A stretch of 64,000 nucleotides of DNA from Stomatobaculum sp. F0698 (lineage in GTDB: Bacteria; Bacillota; Clostridia; Lachnospirales; Lachnospiraceae): positions 1,550,001-1,614,000 of the forward strand of contig NZ_CP130060.1 in NCBI RefSeq assembly GCF_030644385.1, written 5' to 3'. The position numbers and the translations under genes were made by a program. How positions within the stretch are numbered: position 1 is the first letter of the stretch; each line of letters starts with the position of its first letter. This document shows positions 1 to 7,005 of the stretch, in pieces. Below the pieces are notes generated by a model that saw only the letters and a program-made list of their open reading frames with translations, was not told the DNA's origin and searched no databases.

Positions 1-149
1 ACCACCGTGCGCCCGTTCAGCTGCTCGCGCTCAAAGGCGCCCGGGCTGATGAAGAGCGAAAGAATATAGCATCCCACAATGACGAGAAACACAATGACAA
101 AAGCATTAATCGAGCCGCGTTTCTTTGTTTTGTTTATCTGTTCTCCCAT
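1..149 (-). CDS. YfcC-family permease, N-terminal part (runs off the window)
   Basis: Only the first 49 codons are present; the gene continues past the left edge. The start is the ATG at 147-149, preceded by GGAGG at 8 bases. The protein starts with a short charged segment (residues 1-14), one hydrophobic helix (about 15-36), then a segment rich in FEREQLNGRT. Arginine/ornithine-antiporter-like YfcC permeases typically have this layout, with the helix followed by an extracytoplasmic loop resembling ERE..DGRTVVVPGS. The predicted role is uptake or exchange of a carboxylate or amino acid across the membrane. The family call rests on a short match, so substrate and even family are uncertain. A sigma-A-like promoter lies about 190 bases upstream. 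Confidence 0.6.
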   Translation of the reverse strand, partial: MGEQINKTKKRGSINAFVIVFLVIVGCYILSLFISPGAFEREQLNGRTV

Positions 150-552
150 GTTGCACCTCCGCACAACGTTTCGCTTTCCGTTTCCGTCTGCTTCCTATTA
201 ATTAAATTCCGAAAAACCGCTCCTTCCGCTCTTGTCTCCGCCGCCTCCCTTCCGTGCGCCCGGCGCTCTATCCAAAGGCAGCCTCGGCGCAAGTTTCTCT
301 TACAATAATGTTTCTCTTTGCAACTTTGCTTTCCTTTATCATATACAATCCATTCAATTGAATCAATCATTCGGCGCAAATATTTGTTTCTTTTATCAAG
401 TTTACTCGTAACCCCCAATGCTTCTGTTGTGCACTTATTGCTAATATCCACTCTATTTCTTTGTTAAGTTGCAACTTATCAACAACCCGCTTCTTTTCTA
501 TCTCCCCTTTGCGGAGACCTTCCTGAAAACCAAGCGCCTACGAGCCCTTCTG
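150..552. other. Intergenic leader, no gene seen
   Basis: Apart from the promoter at 338-366 this stretch has no convincing gene. Open frames crossing it lack ribosome sites and conserved-looking protein. It is mainly the 5' leader of the permease gene (minus strand) and spacer beyond the terminator at 553-608. I found no recognisable riboswitch or T-box core. Confidence 0.5.
338..366 (-). promoter_or_regulatory. Promoter of the YfcC-like gene
   Basis: On the minus strand, TTGATT (361-366) and TATGAT (338-343) are separated by 17 bases, a good match to the vegetative -35/-10 pattern. The transcript would have a leader of roughly 180 bases. Confidence 0.5.
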
Positions 553-608
553 CCAAAAAAAGAGCGGCCGCCGTTTGCGCCCTCGGGCACGGCTTCCGCT
601 CTTTTTCT
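553..608 (-). terminator. Rho-independent terminator after the VOC gene
   Basis: On the minus strand GAGCGG pairs with CCGCTC around a nested GCCG/CGGC and GCCC/GGGC helix, followed by seven T. It ends the operon that starts at 3892. The A-run on the other side makes it potentially bidirectional. Confidence 0.75.
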
Positions 609-722
609 TTGTGTTTGCTTTTTGAATTCCTTCTTGGTTTCTTTTTAGGTTTCTTTTTTGGTTTCTTTTCAGGCTCGCTTTTTGTATTTGCTTTCTTTGT
701 GTTTTGCTTTTGCGATTTCTTG

Positions 723-1106
723 CTACACCGTCAGTTCAATCTGATTCCCCTCAAAATCCAGAATGCAGGACTCGTAATATCCGTCCCCCGTGGTGCGCGG
801 CCCGCTGATGACTTCATAGCCCGCCGCTCTTAGTTGTTCTGTCAGGGCATCCACCTTTTCTTTGCTGCCGAGCGAAAAGGCCAGGTGCGCATAGCCCGCA
901 TGATTCAAAGCCTTTTCCTGTAATACCAAATCAGGCTTTGTCATGAGCTCTAAACGAGCACCGTCCGCAAATGTTATAAAATAGGAGCGAAAGCCGGTCT
1001 TCTCATTGTGATACAGCGCATTCGCGCTTCCGCCGAAATAGCGGACGAAGAACGTCCGCGCGCGCTCCAGGTCAGAGACATAGAGCGCCACATGTTCGAT
1101 TCTCAT
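723..1106 (-). CDS. VOC (glyoxalase/dioxygenase fold) family protein
   Basis: A 127-residue protein of the vicinal-oxygen-chelate superfamily, close to the usual size of about 125. It shows the two-half babbb layout: MRIEHVALYVSDLERARTFF at the N-terminus, LELMT near residue 55, GYAHLAFSLGS near 72, and the closing strand SCILDFEGNQIELTV. The metal-ligand-like positions are His5, the Glu in ARLELM, His74 and the terminal Glu. This suggests a lactoylglutathione-lyase-like or small-molecule resistance enzyme, but substrate cannot be read from sequence. It begins 3 bases after the unknown gene at 1110-1964 and is the last gene of that transcript. A lysine-rich frame follows directly in another reading frame (see findings). 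Confidence 0.85.
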   Translation of the reverse strand: MRIEHVALYVSDLERARTFFVRYFGGSANALYHNEKTGFRSYFITFADGARLELMTKPDLVLQEKALNHAGYAHLAFSLGSKEKVDALTEQLRAAGYEVISGPRTTGDGYYESCILDFEGNQIELTV

Positions 1107-1109
1107 GCG

Positions 1110-1964
1110 TCACTTTTTCCCGAAAAGTCTTGCAAAGAAACCGGGCTTTTTCTCTGTAGCTTTCTCGGGCTCTCGCGCCGCTTCCTCTGCCGCCTGTGTT
1201 TCTTCCGCCGGGGTATCGTAATGGCGCTTTTCGTACTTCACTTTTTCTATGATTTCTTCCGCCTCCATCCCGCTCGCGGCTTTAACTTGCTCAATAGCGA
1301 CTTTTTGATAGATGAAGGCGCCCTGCGGGTCACAGAGACGAATGTCCGAGTAGCAAGTCGACTGGTTGAGATCAAAGGGATTTACCTCCATGACCTCGGC
1401 CGCTTCCATGAGACCGCTCTCTAACTCACTTGCCTGACGGAGCGAAGTCAAAAATACCGCTAAGTTGTCACCGAAAAAGGTCTCAAGGCAGTTCCGCACG
1501 CTTGCATCGCCCTCGTAATCCCGAAGCAAGGACTTCACCTGTTCCGGAGCCATGTAGATGCCGGCCGCGTAATTTTCACTTAAGATGTCATGGTCGGGTT
1601 CCGGAATCCACTCAGGCACGAAGCTCTTCCACGGACTGCAGTAGCGCTTCATCTCCGGATGTTCCTCAATGAGGAACGAGTAAGCCGAGCCGCGGACATA
1701 CTGATATTCGGTGAAGAAACCGCTGACCACCGCCATTCCGTAGAGTATGCCCTTCTCACTGGCCCTCCGGATATCCCAGGCCGCAACGGTCTTCATAATG
1801 TCTAAGTACTTCTCCCCGTAAAAAGACTCGTGTTCCGCCTGATACGCCTCCGCAAAGCGCTCTGCTACGCTACTGTCTCCTTCCTTTAACGCCTTCATCG
1901 GCGCAAAGAAGCAGCGCTCCATCTCATCCCTGCGAATCGCATGGTAGGTAATGTCAAACCCCAT
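1110..1964 (-). CDS. Hypothetical protein with C-terminal FARLFGKK tail
   Basis: I do not recognise this 284-residue protein. The frame stays open far upstream, but the ATG at 1962-1964 is preferred because it has GGGAG at a good distance and because the upstream part overlaps the permease gene in another frame. It is mostly helical, with no signal peptide or membrane segment; it begins MGFDITYHAIRRDEMERCFF. The last 45 residues are charged (repeated EE/AAE/EK) and end in a short amphipathic motif, KKPGFFARLFGKK, that could touch the membrane. It lies 32 bases behind the permease gene and 3 bases before the VOC gene, so it probably shares the GntR-controlled transcript. A substrate-binding or immunity role next to the ABC exporter is only a guess. 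Confidence 0.7.
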   Translation of the reverse strand: MGFDITYHAIRRDEMERCFFAPMKALKEGDSSVAERFAEAYQAEHESFYGEKYLDIMKTVAAWDIRRASEKGILYGMAVVSGFFTEYQYVRGSAYSFLIEEHPEMKRYCSPWKSFVPEWIPEPDHDILSENYAAGIYMAPEQVKSLLRDYEGDASVRNCLETFFGDNLAVFLTSLRQASELESGLMEAAEVMEVNPFDLNQSTCYSDIRLCDPQGAFIYQKVAIEQVKAASGMEAEEIIEKVKYEKRHYDTPAEETQAAEEAAREPEKATEKKPGFFARLFGKK

Positions 1965-1996
1965 GGTGAAATCTCCCTTCTGTTTCCTGAAATTGT

Positions 1997-2650
1997 CTAG
2001 CAGTCTCGCCGCCGGTAGATACGGATCGTCAGTACATACGAACAGACAAATGCACACACCGCGGCTGACAGTATCATAAAGCCGACCGCAATCGTTCCCC
2101 GCGCTGTCATCGGGGTCGGGATGCGTACATTGATGAAACTGCTGATTGCAACCATGATGCCAAAGCCCAAAAGCAGGCTGATAACCAACAGAGCTTCGCC
2201 TCTTTCCTCTCCTCCCGGTGAGCAATACAGCGGAAAAAAGATTGCCCCCATAAACAAACTGACGCCGACCCCTCCCACATACAGATTAAACACATCTGTG
2301 TGCTTGTCAAATAGAAAACCTCGAAACACCAGCGATAAACCAATCCCGATTCCGGCAAGCAACATTCCGAACGCGAGCCAGATTAGCAGGCTCAGAAAGT
2401 AGCTTCTCACAATCTCGGTTCTCCTTACCGGCATTGACAGCTTATACTTATCCCATTTAAAGCCCCTTTCTTTCAGGCTTCCGACAAGCGAGATGAGCGA
2501 AAAACCGACCATGCAAATCAGGGTAAACGAAATAATCAGACTTTGATTTTTCATAACAATACTCGACACACAGAGCAAAATCATGAGCCCTGTAATAGCC
2601 TTCGCATTGTCCAAGGTTGCAAAACAATTGTTTTTCAACAGTCCCTTCAT
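1997..2650 (-). CDS. ABC-2-type transporter permease
   Basis: A 217-residue polytopic membrane protein with about six hydrophobic helices (roughly residues 17-33, 38-56, 82-110, 121-142, 150-172 and 182-206). The segment GSLKERGFKWDKYKLSMPV.R between helices 2 and 3 is typical of small ABC-2 permeases that pair with a BcrA-like ATPase. Its start codon overlaps the ATPase stop by four bases (ATGA at 2647-2650), so the two are translationally coupled. With the GntR/YtrA-type regulator upstream it forms a YtrABC-like export module, usually involved in cell-envelope or antimicrobial stress. The substrate is unknown. Confidence 0.82.
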   Translation of the reverse strand: MKGLLKNNCFATLDNAKAITGLMILLCVSSIVMKNQSLIISFTLICMVGFSLISLVGSLKERGFKWDKYKLSMPVRRTEIVRSYFLSLLIWLAFGMLLAGIGIGLSLVFRGFLFDKHTDVFNLYVGGVGVSLFMGAIFFPLYCSPGGEERGEALLVISLLLGFGIMVAISSFINVRIPTPMTARGTIAVGFMILSAAVCAFVCSYVLTIRIYRRRDC

Positions 2651-3513
2651 ATCCTTTCTCCCTTGATCAGCAGCAGCATGATTTCCTCAATGGACACATG
2701 GTCAATCACAGCATCCTTGTACTTTCTTTGTGCGGCTTTGCCGTCGGAAAGCAGTACATCGACCTGATAATCCCGTTTCAGATAAGCCATCATATCCTCT
2801 TGGTTCAAGGCCTGAAATTGATTCTCACTGCAGCGCATCACAGCATAATTATAACGCAGCTCATCTTTCAGCGCGGAGAAAATCAGCCTCCCGTTGTGGA
2901 TAAAGGTAATGTAATCGGCTATCTTTTCCAAATCACTCGTGATGTGAGATGACAGCAAAATAGAGTGCCGCTCATCCTGCACAAAATCCAGAAACACATC
3001 CAACATCTCATCCCGCATGATGGGATCCAGTCCGCTTGTCGCCTCGTCTAAAACAAGCAGCTGCGGATGATGCGATAAGGCAGCCGCAATTGCCAGTTTC
3101 ATCGTCATTCCTCTGGAATACTGTTTGATTTTCTGAGTCGGAGCCAATTTGAACTTCTCAAGGTAATGACAAAACAGCGTCTTGTCCCAATTTCTGTAAA
3201 TGCCCGCCATAATTTCCGACACTTGATTTGCACTCAAATAACTCGGAAAATTATCCCCGTCATAGACGACACCTATCCGTTCTCTGATATCCGTATCGGA
3301 ATCCCGCATCTCTTTTCCGAATAATTTGATGCTGCCGTCGTATTGCGCAATCGTATTTAGAATACAGCCGATTGTGCTTGTCTTTCCGGCCCCGTTTTCT
3401 CCGACAAAGCCCAACACAGCTCCGTACGGCAGCGAAAAGCTGATGTCCTCCAAACGAAAACTCGATCCCGGAAATGACTTGGAGACCTGCCGCAACTCTA
3501 ATATATTTTCCAT
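2647..3513 (-). CDS. ABC transporter ATP-binding protein
   Basis: A 288-residue cytoplasmic ATPase that should drive the permease encoded just downstream. All the nucleotide-binding motifs are visible: Walker A GENGAGKT (residues 38-45), the signature YSRGMTMK (132-139, a variant of LSGGQ seen in YtrB-like proteins), Walker B LLVLDE (152-157) with the following D-loop SGLD, and the H-loop SSH (His190). The C-terminal 70 residues form the accessory region seen in drug-export ATPases. It starts one base after the GntR gene ends, so all three genes are one operon. Confidence 0.92.
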   Translation of the reverse strand: MENILELRQVSKSFPGSSFRLEDISFSLPYGAVLGFVGENGAGKTSTIGCILNTIAQYDGSIKLFGKEMRDSDTDIRERIGVVYDGDNFPSYLSANQVSEIMAGIYRNWDKTLFCHYLEKFKLAPTQKIKQYSRGMTMKLAIAAALSHHPQLLVLDEATSGLDPIMRDEMLDVFLDFVQDERHSILLSSHITSDLEKIADYITFIHNGRLIFSALKDELRYNYAVMRCSENQFQALNQEDMMAYLKRDYQVDVLLSDGKAAQRKYKDAVIDHVSIEEIMLLLIKGERI

Positions 3514-3514
3514 A

Positions 3515-3892
3515 TTATTCGTCCTCCAGATAGAACAGCGCCAATAGCTCCTTCAATTTTTCAAGCGAAATTCGGTTCGTTCGGCCTATTTCCGCGGCGA
3601 TTTGCAAATGTTCTTCGGCGATGCGCTGCTGTTCTTCCTGATAGAATTCTTTGTTTTGTGCGGAAACAAAACTGCCTCTGCCAACCGTGGTTTCTATAAA
3701 GCCATCTCTTTGCAGCTCCTCATACGCTCTCTGGACAGTAATGACACTGACATGGATTGATTTTGCCAGCGCACGCATGGAGGGAATCGCATCCCCCGCC
3801 TTCAGTTCCCCGCTTATGATCATGGCTTTTACCTGTGTTGTGATCTGCTCATAGATTGGTTTTCCGGTATTGTTGCTGATCACAATGTCCAA
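3515..3892 (-). CDS. GntR-family regulator, YtrA type
   Basis: A 125-residue DNA-binding repressor. Residues 10-75 are the GntR winged helix (PIYEQITTQVKAMIISGELK, then LAKSIHVSVITVQRAYEEL and the wing FIETTVGRGSFV). Only about 50 residues follow, so it lacks the large ligand domain of FadR or HutC types and fits the short YtrA subfamily. Members typically sense envelope stress and repress the ABC genes next to them. It is the first gene of the operon and sits directly behind the inverted repeat at 3918-3938, which suggests autorepression. The start has GGAGGGTGATGCGGTTTGG upstream, so the initiator could be an alternative codon near 3892. Confidence 0.88.
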   Translation of the reverse strand: MDIVISNNTGKPIYEQITTQVKAMIISGELKAGDAIPSMRALAKSIHVSVITVQRAYEELQRDGFIETTVGRGSFVSAQNKEFYQEEQQRIAEEHLQIAAEIGRTNRISLEKLKELLALFYLEDE

Positions 3893-3917
3893 ACCGCATC
3901 ACCCTCCTTTGTCAAAG

Positions 3918-3938
3918 TGTACTTATTGTATATGTACA
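3918..3938. promoter_or_regulatory. Putative GntR/YtrA operator
   Basis: The 21-base element TGTACTTATTGTATATGTACA has 10-base arms matching at 8 positions around a central G. It touches the -10 element at its right edge and covers the probable transcription start, the expected place for a repressor site. The GntR gene begins 26 bases further on. Confidence 0.6.
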
Positions 3939-3965
3939 TTATATCAACATACCGAGTATTTTCAA
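3938..3965 (-). promoter_or_regulatory. Promoter of the GntR-ABC operon
   Basis: TTGAAA (3960-3965) and TATAAT (3938-3943) on the minus strand are 16 bases apart. The -10 box borders the inverted repeat at 3918-3938. Confidence 0.65.
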
Positions 3966-4030
3966 CAGAATTTTTCTCTTCTTATTTGCGTCTTGGACCG
4001 TTTCCTAAGCGCAGCGGAAGATGCAGGCAT

Positions 4031-4083
4031 AAAGATAGCACAATCCGACTCCATGAAGAAGTCGGATTGCGCTATCTCTTTTA
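4031..4083 (-). terminator. Hairpin terminator after the serpin gene
   Basis: GATAGC-CAATCCGACT pairs with AGTCGGATTG-GCTATC over about 16 base pairs with one mismatch and an 8-base loop. Short T or A runs flank both sides. It lies 57 bases beyond the serpin stop. Confidence 0.65.
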
Positions 4084-4139
4084 AATGCAAGCGGCTCCGA
4101 AGCCGAAGCCTCGTCAAAGGCACACTACAAGAACCTATC

Positions 4140-5465
4140 TTATTCGATATTCCGTACCACGCCCGAGAACAGCAGGGAGCCATCCTCCGCGGTCACGAGG
4201 AAGAGGAAGGAGCGGTCGAAGGTAATGTCCAGAGGCTCGTCCATCTGCATCGCCGCTCCCGCCATGGCCAGCATGGTATAGGCCGCTCCGGTCACGCCCT
4301 GCTCATCCACCTCTACCATGGCCGCGTGTGTTGCGCGATTCAGGAAGAAATTGTTGCTTGCATCCGTGAGCGGTTTAAAGTCCGCCTTGCCGCTATCCAT
4401 CGCATCTGTAATTCCCATGGCAGCAAGCGTCTTCATGAGATCTGTCTCCTTAGAAACCTTGAATTTCGGCAAAGTCAGATTCACACGGTACGAAGTCCAT
4501 TGCGCTGTGTCCGTCGGCGGCAAAGCATCAAAGACTGCCGCATCTTCCGTGAGTTCATTGACCGCAACGCCCTCCTTCGGCAGATAAAAATACATGTCGC
4601 CGCTGTCCTTAAGAGGCAGGCGCACTGCGGTAAATTTCTCCGCTTCCATGACGCCCATTGTGTCGGTTTGATGCATCATATCAACCGTCGCATCGCCCTT
4701 GGTCCCGTGGAAGGTCTCCTTTGTGTTGCCCGCGGCATAAAATTCGTCAACCCACGCTGCCTTATAGTAGATGGTCGATACCAGAGCCAAAACCGTATCC
4801 GGCTCGAGCTTTAAGTTCTTGGTGTACTCCGTCAAAAGTCCGCCGGTGTTTTGATCTGTCCACTTGCGGAGAGCCTCATCCATTTCCGTCGAACCAGGCT
4901 TTCCGCGAAACGAAGACGCATAGTAGATTTTCGCGAGCCTCTCCAGAGTTTCCTCGCTGTAGCTCACGGAATTGTTGAGCCAGAGCGAATCCGCGAGTAA
5001 GCTCTTGATGAGCGGCGTGTCAACATAGTTGCTCTCCCAAAGCGCCGTAATGCGACTCCGCAGAACTTCAATGTCCGACGCCTCAAGCGCATTCAGAATC
5101 TGCTGTCTGGTCTCTCCGTCGGAGACCTCTGCGAGCATTCCGATGGCAATATAAATATTGAGCGGGGAGCAGACGGTGTTATCATCCGACTCATTCAAAA
5201 GCTTCGGCAGCAAGCTCTGATAATAGCCGCGGAGTTCTGTCTGATACGGTTCAGACAGAGCAATCTTCTTTTGATAGAACTTGAGCCAGTCCTGATACTC
5301 CTGGCTTTCCGCAAACGTCTGCGCATTCTTCTCCTCCGCCGCCGGAACAGGGTAATTCGCCTCCACCGCCTTCAACGCAGCCGTCGGCGCACAGGCCGAA
5401 AGCGCGGACGCGGAAAGGGTCAGCGCCGTCAGCATTGCAAGACTTTTTTTTCGGAAATGTTTCAT
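4140..5465 (-). CDS. Serpin-family lipoprotein (protease inhibitor)
   Basis: A 441-residue secreted serine/cysteine-protease inhibitor. Residues 1-25 are a lipoprotein signal with lipobox LSAC (Cys25), so it should be anchored outside the membrane. The serpin fold follows: SPLNIYIAIGMLAEVSDG (shutter region), LVSTIYYKAAWVDEF, and the C-terminal FDRSFLFLVT..GSLLFSGVV. The hinge reads E388-Q-G-V-T-G-A-A. Counting 17 positions from Glu388 places P1-P1' at Ala404-Ala405, which would favour elastase-like enzymes. Gly at P12 and Tyr at P9 are less typical of strongly inhibitory serpins. It starts with a clear AAGGAGG site and follows the nucleotidyltransferase gene by 11 bases. Bacterial serpins of gut and oral commensals are known to block host neutrophil proteases; that role here is inferred. 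Confidence 0.9.
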   Translation of the reverse strand: MKHFRKKSLAMLTALTLSASALSACAPTAALKAVEANYPVPAAEEKNAQTFAESQEYQDWLKFYQKKIALSEPYQTELRGYYQSLLPKLLNESDDNTVCSPLNIYIAIGMLAEVSDGETRQQILNALEASDIEVLRSRITALWESNYVDTPLIKSLLADSLWLNNSVSYSEETLERLAKIYYASSFRGKPGSTEMDEALRKWTDQNTGGLLTEYTKNLKLEPDTVLALVSTIYYKAAWVDEFYAAGNTKETFHGTKGDATVDMMHQTDTMGVMEAEKFTAVRLPLKDSGDMYFYLPKEGVAVNELTEDAAVFDALPPTDTAQWTSYRVNLTLPKFKVSKETDLMKTLAAMGITDAMDSGKADFKPLTDASNNFFLNRATHAAMVEVDEQGVTGAAYTMLAMAGAAMQMDEPLDITFDRSFLFLVTAEDGSLLFSGVVRNIE

Positions 5466-5476
5466 GGCTTACCTCC

Positions 5477-6283
5477 TTATTCTGCCGGTGGTTTTCGCTT
5501 CGGTGCAATCCGTTCTTTCGCTCGTTTGGTAAGCATCTCTTCCTTGAAGCACTCCGCCGTTTCTGCCAGCGCTTCGTCTAAGTACACGGTACCCGCGTAA
5601 AATTCCCGCAGTATCCTCCGAAGAAACGCTTCATAGGCCGGAAGTTCGGGCAGCATTCGCTGTAAGCCCTCTTCCTTGGAAAGAAGCTCCCCGCTCCGCA
5701 AAAAACAATGATAGCGGCAGAGGTTCATGACGGAATCCACCATATCCACGGGCGCATCGTGCTCATCGTAGGCGATGCTCTCCGTAAAAGTCTCGCGGGA
5801 GATGTCGGGAAAGAGCGCCGTAATCTCCGGCCCTTCGAGCACTATGCCCCTCTGCCTTAGGTTAAAGATATGGCTTGTGATATCCTCATCCCTGCGCGAT
5901 TCATCATCCCAATTCTCCCAACCTGCCTCGCGGACATATTCATCCCAAAAGGGCGAATAATGGCATTCCGTGACATAGGGATGCTCCCCCTCGATAAGCT
6001 CCTTCTCCGTGAGCACGGACACTTCAATTCCCTTCGCCGGCCCTTCCTCACTGAGCGCTCGCATCTCCTCAACAAAGCGAAGGCGCTCGGTCGCGCTGAG
6101 CCGCTCCGAAACCACCGCGAGCGCATCCACATCGGAGCGCTCCCAGCGAAAGGCATTCTGCGCCACCGAACCGTGGATATAGATGCCGATGAGCTTAGCG
6201 CCCAGAATGCATCTGAGTTTATTTTGAAACCTCCCCAAAAACCTGGTGAGTTGTTCGTCCTGTTCCGGAATATGACTGCTCAT
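5477..6283 (-). CDS. AadA-like nucleotidyltransferase (DUF4111 C-terminus)
   Basis: A 268-residue protein with a polymerase-beta-type nucleotidyltransferase domain: IYIHGSVAQ (residues 35-42) followed by SDVDALAV (50-57) gives the GS...DxD metal-binding signature. The C-terminal half (about 140-255) resembles the helical DUF4111 domain of aminoglycoside adenylyltransferases (ANT(3'')/ANT(9) family). It could adenylylate an aminoglycoside or another small hydroxyl compound; resistance is not proven. The ATG at 6281-6283 is chosen because it overlaps the preceding phosphatase stop (6280-6283) and fits the domain start. The frame extends 87 codons further upstream, but that part overlaps the phosphatase gene. 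The C-terminus is lysine/arginine rich. Confidence 0.82.
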   Translation of the reverse strand: MSSHIPEQDEQLTRFLGRFQNKLRCILGAKLIGIYIHGSVAQNAFRWERSDVDALAVVSERLSATERLRFVEEMRALSEEGPAKGIEVSVLTEKELIEGEHPYVTECHYSPFWDEYVREAGWENWDDESRRDEDITSHIFNLRQRGIVLEGPEITALFPDISRETFTESIAYDEHDAPVDMVDSVMNLCRYHCFLRSGELLSKEEGLQRMLPELPAYEAFLRRILREFYAGTVYLDEALAETAECFKEEMLTKRAKERIAPKRKPPAE

Positions 6284-6834
6284 ATTTGTCTCTCTTTCGG
6301 TAGCCACAGTGTGATCCCTTGCCCGTTTTGATAATGCGCTCTTTGCTGCTTTGTTTGAAACCCGAATTTTTGAAATTCTTTCACCAGGGTATGCATATAA
6401 AATCCGTGCGTTACAAGGATGCAGTCCTCGCCCGCGGCGCATACTTTTCCGACCAGTTTTCTCGCGCGGCGCTCTGTGAGACGTCTGGATTCGTCTTGCC
6501 TCGGATGATTCAAAAACCACTGGATTCTCCCCGTCAGATTCCAAAACCAGAGCGGCAGCCGTAATTTCGTATCAAAACCGGATCTTAGCGGAACCTCATC
6601 CAAGAGCCCCGTTTCTTTTGCTTCCGCTTTGTGATAGAGGCAAAGCGCAGTGCTTTTGCTTCGCTCTAAGCGACTGATGTAAACAGCGCCCACTGCCTCT
6701 TGAATGGCTGACGGCTTTGCGGCTTCAATCGGCGCTCTGTCGTACTCTCTGCACGCCCGATCAAATTCCGCCGAGCTGTAAAAGCTGCGCCAATCATATT
6801 TTACTTTGCAATGCCTGATGAGAATGACTTTTAT
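6280..6834 (-). CDS. Histidine phosphatase family protein with ATA start codon
   Basis: The reading frame is open from an upstream stop to 6280 but contains no ATG, GTG or TTG before the conserved N-terminus. The natural start would be the ATA at 6832-6834, six bases after AGGAGG, giving (M)KVILIRHCKVKYDW. The RHC corresponds to the catalytic RHG of the phosphoglycerate-mutase-like superfamily. Later, VYISRLERSKSTA matches the SxxxRAxxTA motif and CILVTHGFYMH the second catalytic histidine. The total is 184 residues, normal for small members. The stop overlaps the next start by four bases. Either ATA (or the ATT three codons on) is used inefficiently, or the gene has lost its start by an ATG-to-ATA change. 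The substrate is unknown. Confidence 0.7.
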   Translation of the reverse strand: MKVILIRHCKVKYDWRSFYSSAEFDRACREYDRAPIEAAKPSAIQEAVGAVYISRLERSKSTALCLYHKAEAKETGLLDEVPLRSGFDTKLRLPLWFWNLTGRIQWFLNHPRQDESRRLTERRARKLVGKVCAAGEDCILVTHGFYMHTLVKEFQKFGFQTKQQRAHYQNGQGITLWLPKERQI

Positions 6835-7005
6835 ATTGCTCCTCCTCGGCTTCCGGACACTCCCGCGGAAGCAAATAAGGTACCGCGCTCTGCGCCGTGA
6901 AACCGAATCCCAAAGCGCCTACGCTTAAGTACAAAGTTCTGTTTTCTTTGAAACTGCTACAAGTAAATTGTCTCTCTTTTGGCTTCGAAGCAAAGTAAGT
7001 TTCCG

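Noticed and set aside
134..451. A 105-codon minus-strand frame upstream of the YfcC-like gene
   Set aside because: It overlaps the permease start and promoter, has no ribosome site and no family-like sequence.
610..700. CRISPR-like or satellite repeat (GGTTTCTTTTT units)
   Set aside because: Only about three imperfect 11-base units without spacers; better explained as a lysine-codon-rich stretch.
1965..2225. N-terminal extension of the unknown gene at 1110-1964
   Set aside because: The extension is the permease gene read in another frame; a good ribosome site supports the ATG at 1964.
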